DNA of 37,655 nucleotides from Clostridiales bacterium. Lineage in GTDB: Bacteria > Bacillota > Clostridia > Oscillospirales > JAAYOS01. The notes beneath the pieces are model-generated. The model was not told the DNA's origin, ran no database searches, and saw nothing but the letters and a program-made list of their open reading frames with translations. Numbering within the stretch: the first letter of the stretch is position 1; each line of letters begins with the position of its first letter. This document shows, one piece after another, positions 1 to 7,754 of the stretch. A program made the position numbers and the translations under genes. The stretch spans positions 1-37,655 of the forward strand of contig JAAYOS010000131.1 in the NCBI GenBank assembly GCA_012520195.1, given 5' to 3'.

Positions 1-140
1 AGTTTATCTTTTAGGGTGTTAACATAGTGTTCTATCAGATACTTCTCTTCACCATAGAAAATATAGACACTTTTTGCGGTATTCTCTCTGATATCTTTCT
101 TGAGAGCACTTAGCTGACTACTAGATCTTTTGCTTGCCAC
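1..140 (-). CDS. holA: DNA polymerase III delta subunit, N-terminal fragment (cut by window edge)
   Basis: Only the first 46 codons are present; the gene continues past the left edge. The translation begins from GTG at 138-140 and contains KSVYIFYGEEKYLIEHYV, which matches the start of clamp-loader delta subunits (a vYlfyGeE-YLi pattern ahead of the P-loop-like domain). Delta opens the beta sliding clamp during replication. A Shine-Dalgarno-like AGGTGA lies 4-5 nt upstream and overlaps the end of comEC, so the two genes are probably transcribed and translated together. comEC followed by holA is a common order in Firmicutes, which supports the call. Function is inferred from a short fragment. 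Confidence 0.8.
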   Translation of the reverse strand, partial: MASKRSSSQLSALKKDIRENTAKSVYIFYGEEKYLIEHYVNTLKDK

Positions 141-149
141 TCTCTCACC

Positions 150-2474
150 TCAGTTCTTAATGCTAATTATCAGGTTCCCCTGCTGGTCTGTTCTGTATAT
201 GTTTATACCCCGAGCCTTTAATCTATCAATAACTTGGGAAGAAGGGTGCCCGTAACTGTTTTGGCCAACCGAAATCACTGCTACCTCAGGCGTTACTACA
301 TCCAACAGTGTTTCACCAGTCGAACTCGCTGATCCGTGGTGCCCAGCAACAATAATGTTGATATCAGGCAGATCCTCCCTCTCAACTAGGATTCGTTCCG
401 AGATCAATGCTGCATCTCCAGTAATAAGTGCATGAAACTCACCTGCTGAAAGCATTACACACATAGTCTCCTCCTCCCCGCTTCTCTTAACTATCGGGCG
501 AAAGAGAGTTATGTCGCAGTTGTTAATTTTTACTTTGTGGTTATCATCAATACAAATTACATTAATAGACCGTTCAGTAAGATACTCAATAGTTTCTAAA
601 GCGGCCTCGGTATCGGGTATCACTGCACATGATATATCTACATTGTCTATGAGTTCTTCAATACCGTTTATATGGTCGCTGTGTGTGTGAGTAAGAATGA
701 GCAAATCCACCTTAAACCGGTTTTGGCTGAATAAATATTTGGAAGCAATGTTTCCTGCACCTGGATATCGGTTTCCACCACAGTCTACCATTGCAGTGAA
801 AGCACCTGAGGATATGATAATCGACTGGCCTTGACCGACATCCAACACTGCCATTGACATATCATTATCTGTGAAAAGAATCTCAGTGAAAAACATTGAA
901 AAGCTTAACGTTATGGCCCCTACTGATAGAACTACTATATTTGCATATTTCCCATTTTTCCTTGTTATCCGATATAGTATAAAGGCTGACATAAAAACAA
1001 CCCATATCAGTATAAACGGATTACTTATGTCTAGCACCGAGAACGGTACCCGAATCGAGAAGGAAGCGACGGTGTATACATATCGAATAACAGCGTTAAG
1101 AGGGACTGCTATTATCTCGCCGATTGGCATCCAAATAAACGCAGCAATTATGCATATTATTCCTAAGTAGAAAACTGCCGTAACAGCCCAGAGAGACAAA
1201 ATATTAGCAATAGGACTTATAAGAGAGAGGCGTCCGAAATATACGAGAACCGGAAAAGCAGTCAATATGTTCGCAGAGAGTGTAGTGCTGAGGTTGTTGA
1301 CAATAAGCTTTATTAAGTTCTTTGTGCGGTATCTCTTTGGAAATAATCTATAGACCTTTCCCTGTATCTTCGGCAAGAAGAGTATCAGACCCAGGGTTGC
1401 CAGAAAACTTAGTTGAAGTCCAATATCCTGAATGCAGAATGGGTTGAGAAAAAGGAGTAGAAGCAGTGCTGCAGAGAGTGATGTCAGTGAGTCGTCATCA
1501 CGCTTTGTCAGCTTTGCAATCATTACCATCGACTGCATCACAAAAGCTCTAATTGCAGAAGGGGCGGCTCCTGTCATCATAACAAAGAATAACATTGATG
1601 GAACCGATATTAACGCAGACACTGTATTTGCTCCAAGTGCAAAGATTATCATACCAGAAAAGAACAATACATGCATTCCCGATACTGAAATTATATGTGA
1701 CATGCCAGCGTTTGACAAGACAAACTGAGAGCTTTGAGGGAGATCAGACCTGTCCCCCGTAAGCAGTGCCTTGATGAAGCCCAGTTCTCTCCCGTCAAAT
1801 AATTGCGCTAACTTGTCGCAAATTGCTTTTCTGGTATAGACGGGCAAGAGTGTAATGGGTCTCTTCCTACAAGGTTCTACTTCAACCTCATTTTGAGCCT
1901 TTGCATCCAGATAGATTCCTTTTGATCTGTAATAGGTAAAGAAGTCAAAATCACGTGTCTCTTCAGGTGTGCTGTACTCGACTTGAACTGTTATCCTGTC
2001 CCCCGGCTTTAGCGCAACTTCCGATGAATAACTAAGGTTAACCTTGAGCCCATTTTCAGATTTAGTAAAAACGCGAGAGGAATATGAGTAGTGCTCAGGA
2101 AAGTCAAGAACTAAAAACGAATCAGTTCTCATTACACCTGAAAGCTCTACAGCAGGCAAATACCTTTGGGTTTCATTTACGATAAATGTTAGTGATCCGC
2201 TAATAAAGCCAAATAGAATTATAATAATTCTTAGCCATAATATCCGAGACTTACTTGGTGGTACAGGACAATCTACTTTGTGATTATGTAATCTTTGCTT
2301 CTCTGATTCACATAAAACTGAGAAAGAGTGATATCGTTTAAGATATAGAATTAGAAACAAAATCATAGTTGTCCCCGTCAATGCGACGAGGACAACCCGA
2401 AGCTCTCGGTGAGCACGCATCATTAATGCAATAGCAGCTGCAAATCCAACTGTAAAGCTTACAAGTCTGCGCAT
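150..2474 (-). CDS. comEC: DNA internalization/competence protein ComEC/Rec2 with metallo-beta-lactamase domain
   Basis: This 774-residue polytopic membrane protein is predicted to form the channel that takes single-stranded DNA into the cytoplasm during transformation. The N-terminal third has membrane segments and a DUF4131-like soluble part. The ComEC hallmark (LLTGDRSDLPQ followed by MSHIISVSGMHV) lies around residues 240-270 and is followed by many hydrophobic segments. The C-terminal third is a metallo-beta-lactamase-like domain with HTHSDHINGIEEL starting at about residue 596, so the putative nuclease metal ligands are retained. ATG is preceded by AGGTGAGG. The gene lies 16 nt after the HIT gene and overlaps the ribosome site of holA. 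Length is normal for the family. Whether the organism is competent cannot be told from this gene alone, because Clostridia often keep comEC without known transformation. Confidence 0.95.
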   Translation of the reverse strand: MRRLVSFTVGFAAAIALMMRAHRELRVVLVALTGTTMILFLILYLKRYHSFSVLCESEKQRLHNHKVDCPVPPSKSRILWLRIIIILFGFISGSLTFIVNETQRYLPAVELSGVMRTDSFLVLDFPEHYSYSSRVFTKSENGLKVNLSYSSEVALKPGDRITVQVEYSTPEETRDFDFFTYYRSKGIYLDAKAQNEVEVEPCRKRPITLLPVYTRKAICDKLAQLFDGRELGFIKALLTGDRSDLPQSSQFVLSNAGMSHIISVSGMHVLFFSGMIIFALGANTVSALISVPSMLFFVMMTGAAPSAIRAFVMQSMVMIAKLTKRDDDSLTSLSAALLLLLFLNPFCIQDIGLQLSFLATLGLILFLPKIQGKVYRLFPKRYRTKNLIKLIVNNLSTTLSANILTAFPVLVYFGRLSLISPIANILSLWAVTAVFYLGIICIIAAFIWMPIGEIIAVPLNAVIRYVYTVASFSIRVPFSVLDISNPFILIWVVFMSAFILYRITRKNGKYANIVVLSVGAITLSFSMFFTEILFTDNDMSMAVLDVGQGQSIIISSGAFTAMVDCGGNRYPGAGNIASKYLFSQNRFKVDLLILTHTHSDHINGIEELIDNVDISCAVIPDTEAALETIEYLTERSINVICIDDNHKVKINNCDITLFRPIVKRSGEEETMCVMLSAGEFHALITGDAALISERILVEREDLPDINIIVAGHHGSASSTGETLLDVVTPEVAVISVGQNSYGHPSSQVIDRLKARGINIYRTDQQGNLIISIKN

Positions 2475-2490
2475 AACCTCACCTATATAC

Positions 2491-2832
2491 TTATCCTGGA
2501 GGCCAGGTCATGTCGCGTCCCGCTAATACATGGAAATGCAAGTGTGGAACTGACTGCTGTGCTTGTCGTCCGCAGTTTGATACAACCCTGTATCCCTCAT
2601 CTAGATTGAGTTCGTTTGCAGCGACAGCGATTGCTTCAAATATGTCTGCGACTACGGATGAGTTTTCCTTATTGATTTCTGAAGTCGACGCTATATGTTG
2701 CTTTGGAATGAATAGGATGTGGACGGGCGCCTGTGGGTTATTGTCATAGAACGCATAGACGGTCTCGTCTTCATACACCATATTCGAAGGGATCTCGCCG
2801 GATACAATCTTACAAAAGATACATTCTGACAT
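2491..2832 (-). CDS. HIT-family nucleotide-binding protein (HinT-like)
   Basis: This 113-residue small hydrolase has the histidine-triad motif HLHFHV near its C-terminus and the usual N-terminal CIFCKIVSGEIPS segment, whose cysteines commonly bind zinc in HinT proteins. Family members hydrolyse adenosine phosphoramidates such as AMP-lysine. I chose the ATG at 2830-2832, giving MSECIFCK, because AGGGGTGA lies 4 nt upstream and the family starts there; an in-frame ATG 8 codons earlier has no better site. The gene sits between alaS and comEC on the same strand with short spacers, so it is probably in the same transcript. The in vivo substrate is unknown. Confidence 0.93.
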   Translation of the reverse strand: MSECIFCKIVSGEIPSNMVYEDETVYAFYDNNPQAPVHILFIPKQHIASTSEINKENSSVVADIFEAIAVAANELNLDEGYRVVSNCGRQAQQSVPHLHFHVLAGRDMTWPPG

Positions 2833-2882
2833 ACTTTCACCCCTAACTCCATTCACTAAAAGTTTTTCCTCTTAATGTTCAA

Positions 2883-5516
2883 TTACTCTGCAAGGACATC
2901 TCTGACATATAACTCCACTTGTGCTAGTGCTTCCTCAACCTTTGAGAGCTCTTTACCTCCGCCCATGGCTGAGTCCGGTCTTCCGCCACCCTTTCCGCCA
3001 GCAATACTGCTGACACGGCGAACAAGATTTCCTGAATGCATGCCGCGTTCAATAGCTTTCTTACCGCATGTTGCAAGGAAAGTAATCTTATCATCGCTTG
3101 TTGCCGCAAGGAGTGCGACAACACTGTCATCCTTATCACGGAGCCAATCACCCATTGCACGAAGTGCCTGTGCATCTATTTGACCCACAGATTGTGCAAT
3201 TACACTGAGACCATCTATCGATTTTGCTGATTTGAGTATGCTCTCGGTGTAGGTTACTGCTTCCTTCGCTTTAAGCGATTCATTCTCCTGTCTTAGGGTC
3301 TTCATCTCATCTAGTGTCTGATGGATACGCTTTTCAAGTTCGGACGGAGCAGTCTTAAGTGTTGAACAAACACTGCTTAGCATATTAGTAACATTGTTAA
3401 GTTCTTCTACCACTGCAGCACCTACCTTTGCCTCGATGCGTCGAACACCAGCAGCAATTGATGACTCTGACGATATCTTCAGCAGTCCAATTTTAGCTGT
3501 GTTATCGAGGTGAGTTCCACCGCAGAGTTCTATCGAATAGTTCCCCATTCTGACAACCCTGACAACACTTTCGTATTTCTCTCCAAAAAGTGCCACAGCA
3601 CCCTCTTTCCTAGCCTCTTCGATTGGCATCTCACTAATTGTGACAGGTTGACCCTCTAGGATTATCTCATTTGCTTCCCTCTCAACTGCACTAAGCTCTT
3701 CAGCTGTTACTGCAGCAAAATGAGTGAAGTCAAATCTGAGCTTGTCAGGCTCTACAAGCGAACCGGCTTGTTCAACATGGTCTCCAAGGACATTTTTCAA
3801 AGCTCTGTGAAGAATATGGGTAGCAGAATGAGCACGCATCACGGCTCTACGCCTTGATTTATCAATTTCTGCAGTAACAGCTTTCCCTGTAGATATAGTG
3901 CCTTGGAGAACTGTACCGTTGTGGACATACTTACCGTCATTTAACTTTGCCACATATTCAACCGAAACTCTGCCTTCAGATGAATAGATTTGGCCTATGT
4001 CGGTCACCTGTCCGCCGCTTTCCGCATAAAATGGAGTTTTGTCCAGAATTACCGATACCTTCTGCTTTTCAGAAGCCGTTGAGGCCTGCTCTCCGTCGGC
4101 CACTATTGCAAGAACAGTTGCATTCTCTGAATAACTAGTATAGCCTGTAAAGACTGTAGAAATTTCCTTATCTAGCCCGAAATCGGTATGGGTCCAACCT
4201 ACATCACCGAGGGATGCACGTGCAGATCTGGCTCTTTCGCGCTGTTCTGCCATAAGGGCATTGAATCCATCGGTATCAAGCTCGAGATCGTTCTCCTCCA
4301 GGACTTCAAGAGTAAGCTCGACAGGAAAACCGTAAGTATCGTACAGCTTGAACGCATCAGCACCCGAGAGAGTCTTTTTTCCATCTGCATTAAGCCGGTC
4401 GATGTGCTCGCCCAGAAGCTTCATTCCTGAATCAATCGTTGTGCGGAAACGCTCTTCCTCCATTGCAACGATTTTCTTTATATATTCTGCCTTCTCAGTA
4501 AGCTCGGGGTATGCTCCGCCACTCTCTGTAATCACAGTGTCACAAACTTCGCAGAGAAATGGCTTCTCAATACCCAAAAGCTTTCCATGTCTCGAAGCAC
4601 GACGAAGCAGTCTGCGCAATACATAGCCTCTCCCCTCGTTAGATGGGAGCACGCCGTCGCTGATCATCATTGTAGTAGATCTTATATGGTCGGTAATTAC
4701 CCGCAACGAAACATCTGTCTCTTCATTGTCGTTATACTTGATACCTGCTATTTCAGACACATGGAGCATGATATTGCGAATAGTATCGACCTCGAAAATG
4801 CTCTCCACATTCTGCATCACACATGCCAGGCGCTCAAGACCCATACCGGTATCGATATTTTTGTTCTCAAGGGGTGTGTAGTTGCCTTTACCGTCACCGT
4901 CAAACTGTGTGAATACAAGATTCCACAGCTCCACGTATCTATCACATTCGCAACCTACAGCACAAGTCTCACTACCGCAGCCATATTCTTCGCCGCGATC
5001 ATAATGGATTTCTGAACAGGGGCCGCATGGTCCCGAACCAATCTCCCAAAAATTATCATCGAAACGGAGGACCCGGGAGGGATCTAGACCTATATTCTTA
5101 GTCCATATATCGAATGCCTCATCATCGTCAGTATATATTGTGACCCAGAGCTTATCTGCAGGAAACTCGAGATCCTCAGTCATAAACTCCCATGCCCACT
5201 CGATGGCTTCCTTCTTAAAATAATCTCCGAAGGAAAAGTTTCCGAGCATCTCAAAGAAAGTACCGTGCCTTGCGGTCTTTCCAACCCTCTCGATGTCGGG
5301 GGTTCTTATACATTTCTGGCAAGTGGTCATGCGCGTCTTTGGAGGTACCGCTTCACCGGAGAAATACGGCTTTAGTGGGGCCATACCGGCATTAATAAGC
5401 AGCAGAGAAGCGTCTCCTGCTGGTATCAGTGAATAACTGGGATGACGAAGATGCTCCTTACTTTCAAAAAACGCAAGGAAGCGCTCTCTAGTTTCATTTA
5501 GGCCTAGGTTTTTCAT
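2883..5516 (-). CDS. alaS: Alanine--tRNA ligase
   Basis: This 877-residue class II alanyl-tRNA synthetase has all the usual parts. The N-terminal catalytic core contains RTPDIERVGKTARHGTFFEM. The editing domain carries the zinc motif HSATHILH together with CGGTH. The C-terminal DHHA1 domain carries GGKGGGRPDSAMGGG. Length is the usual one. The enzyme charges tRNA-Ala and removes mischarged Ser and Gly. AGAGGAG lies about 9 nt before the ATG. A 97-nt spacer separates it from tsaD and holds a near-consensus promoter, so alaS heads its own transcript with HIT, comEC and holA. No T-box-like element fits in that spacer. Confidence 0.98.
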   Translation of the reverse strand: MKNLGLNETRERFLAFFESKEHLRHPSYSLIPAGDASLLLINAGMAPLKPYFSGEAVPPKTRMTTCQKCIRTPDIERVGKTARHGTFFEMLGNFSFGDYFKKEAIEWAWEFMTEDLEFPADKLWVTIYTDDDEAFDIWTKNIGLDPSRVLRFDDNFWEIGSGPCGPCSEIHYDRGEEYGCGSETCAVGCECDRYVELWNLVFTQFDGDGKGNYTPLENKNIDTGMGLERLACVMQNVESIFEVDTIRNIMLHVSEIAGIKYNDNEETDVSLRVITDHIRSTTMMISDGVLPSNEGRGYVLRRLLRRASRHGKLLGIEKPFLCEVCDTVITESGGAYPELTEKAEYIKKIVAMEEERFRTTIDSGMKLLGEHIDRLNADGKKTLSGADAFKLYDTYGFPVELTLEVLEENDLELDTDGFNALMAEQRERARSARASLGDVGWTHTDFGLDKEISTVFTGYTSYSENATVLAIVADGEQASTASEKQKVSVILDKTPFYAESGGQVTDIGQIYSSEGRVSVEYVAKLNDGKYVHNGTVLQGTISTGKAVTAEIDKSRRRAVMRAHSATHILHRALKNVLGDHVEQAGSLVEPDKLRFDFTHFAAVTAEELSAVEREANEIILEGQPVTISEMPIEEARKEGAVALFGEKYESVVRVVRMGNYSIELCGGTHLDNTAKIGLLKISSESSIAAGVRRIEAKVGAAVVEELNNVTNMLSSVCSTLKTAPSELEKRIHQTLDEMKTLRQENESLKAKEAVTYTESILKSAKSIDGLSVIAQSVGQIDAQALRAMGDWLRDKDDSVVALLAATSDDKITFLATCGKKAIERGMHSGNLVRRVSSIAGGKGGGRPDSAMGGGKELSKVEEALAQVELYVRDVLAE

Positions 5517-5564
5517 GTCTTTGCAACTCCTCTGGGATCCGACTGGATAACGGATAATTTCTAT

Positions 5565-5593
5565 ATTTTATATTCTATAGGGCTATATGTCAA
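5565..5593 (-). promoter_or_regulatory. Sigma-A-type promoter of alaS
   Basis: On the minus strand TTGACA (5588-5593) is followed after 17 nt by TAAAAT (5565-5570). This is a perfect -35 and a 5/6 -10. It lies in the 97-nt tsaD-alaS spacer and gives a 5' leader of about 40 nt, too short for a T-box. Confidence 0.75.
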
Positions 5594-5613
5594 ATGCTAA
5601 ACTTTCAACATAC

Positions 5614-6750
5614 TCACTTTGAAATAAACTGGTGGTCGTAGTCGGCAGGCAGTGTGGCAAAAGCATTTAGCCCCATATCGGCAATATTACCAGACATCCA
5701 CTCAAAATATGCCTGAGAGCCAATCATTGCAGCATTGTCGCCGCATAGGCTAATTGGGGGTACAAAAAGCTCGATATTTGCCTCAGTTGTCTGCCGATAA
5801 AGCTCGGAACGTAATACTGAATTCGCTGATACGCCGCCAGCTACACAGAGTTTTGAGTAATTGTACTCCTTACATGCAGCAACTGCTCTGGGAACAATTG
5901 TATCGCTTACAGCCATACAGATTGACGCAGCAAGCCCGGGTATGTCGATCTCAATCCCCTTTTGCTTTGAGTTGTGGATTAGGTTAATAATTGCTGTCTT
6001 TAGACCTGAAAAAGACATGTCGTACGGGTTCCCGTCGACTTTTGCTCTTGGGAGCGGATATGCGTCGAAACTCCCGTCGCTAGACAGCTTATCCAGAACA
6101 CTTCCACCCGGGTAACCAAATCCAAGTGCTCTAGCGGCCTTATCAAATGCTTCTCCGGCTGCATCGTCTCTTGTGGAGCCAATAACACGGTACTCAGTGT
6201 AGTCATCAACTGCCAATAGCAGTGTGTGTCCGCCTGATGCAACAAGTCCTATAAACGGCGGTTTAAGTCCTTCGTGGACTAGATAGTTCGATGCAATGTG
6301 GGCCCGAATATGATGTACCGGTATTAGAGGTACATTCAGGGAGAGAGCTATGCCTTTTGCATAGTTAAGGCCAACAAGTAGAGCACCAATCAGTCCGGGT
6401 GCAAAGGTAACGGCTACTGCGTCAATGTCATTTCGCGAGATCCCCGCATTTTGAAGCGCCACTGATGTTAGCCCCTCAACTACCTCTATATGCTTTCTAG
6501 ATGCGATTTCCGGAACTACTCCCCCGTAAATCTTATGCATTTCTGTCTGTGAAGCAATCTCACTAGACAGCACTTTAGAGCCCCCCTGAACAACCGCAAC
6601 CGCAGTCTCATCGCAGGATGACTCAATCGCAAGAACTATGCTTTTTCCGTTCGGTTTCTTATCTACTTCGCTGTCATTAATCATCAATGAAGCGAAATTC
6701 TGGTCTGTATTCTTATTCGATAAAAGATGTGTTTCAGACAAAACGTTCAT
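5614..6750 (-). CDS. tsaD: tRNA N6-adenosine threonylcarbamoyltransferase TsaD
   Basis: TsaD transfers the threonylcarbamoyl group to A37 of tRNAs that read ANN codons. The family signature IESSCDETAVAVV, the metal-binding HHIRAH segment and VASGGHTLLLA are all present. The protein is 378 residues, about 35 longer than usual, because an N-terminal extension precedes the conserved start. The extension appears real: AAGGAG lies 3 nt before the first ATG, while the internal ATG at residue 23 has no ribosome site. The usual partners tsaE and tsaB are not adjacent; rimI and a phosphatase precede it instead. The gene is 41 nt downstream of rimI. Confidence 0.97.
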   Translation of the reverse strand: MNVLSETHLLSNKNTDQNFASLMINDSEVDKKPNGKSIVLAIESSCDETAVAVVQGGSKVLSSEIASQTEMHKIYGGVVPEIASRKHIEVVEGLTSVALQNAGISRNDIDAVAVTFAPGLIGALLVGLNYAKGIALSLNVPLIPVHHIRAHIASNYLVHEGLKPPFIGLVASGGHTLLLAVDDYTEYRVIGSTRDDAAGEAFDKAARALGFGYPGGSVLDKLSSDGSFDAYPLPRAKVDGNPYDMSFSGLKTAIINLIHNSKQKGIEIDIPGLAASICMAVSDTIVPRAVAACKEYNYSKLCVAGGVSANSVLRSELYRQTTEANIELFVPPISLCGDNAAMIGSQAYFEWMSGNIADMGLNAFATLPADYDHQFISK

Positions 6751-6791
6751 GATCTCCTTATTATTAGCTACGTCAAATAGTATGCAGTGCT

Positions 6792-7235
6792 TTAGAGCTC
6801 TTTCAACATTACTAAAGCATCCTCGGTAGGATTTCTATAGTAGTTGATGCGTTTCCCGACAGTTCGAAAACCAAATTTATGATAGAGCGAAATAGCAATT
6901 TCGTTAGACTGTCTCACTTCGAGCGTAAGAGATTCTACTTCTGTTTCTCTGCTCCTCTCGATTACCCTCGAAATGAGTGACGCACCTACTCCTAATGATC
7001 GGTAATCCGGAAGCACCGCTAAATTCGTGATATATCCAATATCTTGCACAGAATGCAAACCAATGTAGCCAATTATCAGATTCTCATCTGTTACTGCGAC
7101 ATAGTACGATGCATGCATGTTGCTTAGCTCGTCAGCAATCATTTTTCTAGACCATGGGATGGAAAATACAAGCCTTTCCATCTCTGCCACGTCTTCGATA
7201 TGCTCAGCCGTCATCGGAATTATTCTTACTTCCAT
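6792..7235 (-). CDS. rimI: Ribosomal protein alanine N-acetyltransferase (RimI-like GNAT)
   Basis: This 147-residue GNAT enzyme has the acetyl-CoA-binding segment ITNLAVLPDYRSLGVGASLI and the RimI-type C-terminus NYYRNPTEDALVM. RimI acetylates the N-terminal alanine of ribosomal protein bS18; other N-terminal substrates are possible. The start is uncertain. The ATG at 7233-7235 fits the family start (MEVRIIPM), but its AGAGGA site is only 2 nt away. The double ATG at 7248-7253 has a weak site. Either choice makes the 5' end overlap the upstream phosphatase gene by 32-50 nt. Position next to tsaD is the common arrangement and supports the assignment. Confidence 0.88.
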   Translation of the reverse strand: MEVRIIPMTAEHIEDVAEMERLVFSIPWSRKMIADELSNMHASYYVAVTDENLIIGYIGLHSVQDIGYITNLAVLPDYRSLGVGASLISRVIERSRETEVESLTLEVRQSNEIAISLYHKFGFRTVGKRINYYRNPTEDALVMLKEL

Positions 7236-7680
7236 CTTCCTCTGTGCCATCATCTTTCAAAGTTTTGATCAGGTGTTCCACAGCCGCTCTGATACGTGTC
7301 GCAGTATATTTATATGTCTCGAGATTGCCTCCGAATGGGTCCGGAATATCTTCATAGGGCATAGGGTATATCTTATCTCTGAACTGAGGAAACATGGATC
7401 TCAGTGCGGAAACATGTCCCTCTGTCATACCTATAACTTTGTCTGCATTTTCGACATCCTCAAATGCGACAATACTGGATCTGTGTGAGTTAATATCTGC
7501 CCCGTGAAAAGATGCAGCTATGATTGCGTTTTCCGATGCTCGAGATCCCTCAAAAGCGGATAGGCCTCTAGACTCGGCTCTAGCGTCTATTCCCATGTTT
7601 TCTGCAAGTGTATTAAAGATGCCCTCTGCAATAGGACTTCTGCAAGTATTTCCTGTACAGACAAACAGTACTTTTTTCAT
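7204..7680 (-). CDS. Low-molecular-weight protein phosphatase, likely protein-arginine phosphatase (YwlE-type)
   Basis: This 158-residue LMW-PTP family enzyme has the P-loop CTGNTCRS (C-x5-R-S) at residues 8-15 and the general-acid region DIPDPFGG. Seen in the sequence: the fifth loop residue is Thr, where tyrosine-specific members usually have Ile or Leu. In Bacillus YwlE that Thr is known to select phospho-arginine, so arginine phosphatase is the better guess, working against a McsB-type arginine kinase. No mcsB is visible here. GGAG lies about 7 nt before the ATG. The 3' end overlaps rimI. The acidic, Asn/Ser-rich C-terminal tail is longer than usual. Confidence 0.88.
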   Translation of the reverse strand: MKKVLFVCTGNTCRSPIAEGIFNTLAENMGIDARAESRGLSAFEGSRASENAIIAASFHGADINSHRSSIVAFEDVENADKVIGMTEGHVSALRSMFPQFRDKIYPMPYEDIPDPFGGNLETYKYTATRIRAAVEHLIKTLKDDGTEEDGSKNNSDDG

Positions 7681-7754
7681 ATCATCTCCACAATTTCAAT
7701 AAACACCATTAGTTGATATAACCTACACACTTAATATTTACTGTATTCTGACTA

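Noticed and set aside
4587-5015. Plus-strand ORF of 142 codons antisense to alaS
   Set aside because: It is a shadow of a strongly conserved gene, with no domain and no promoter context.
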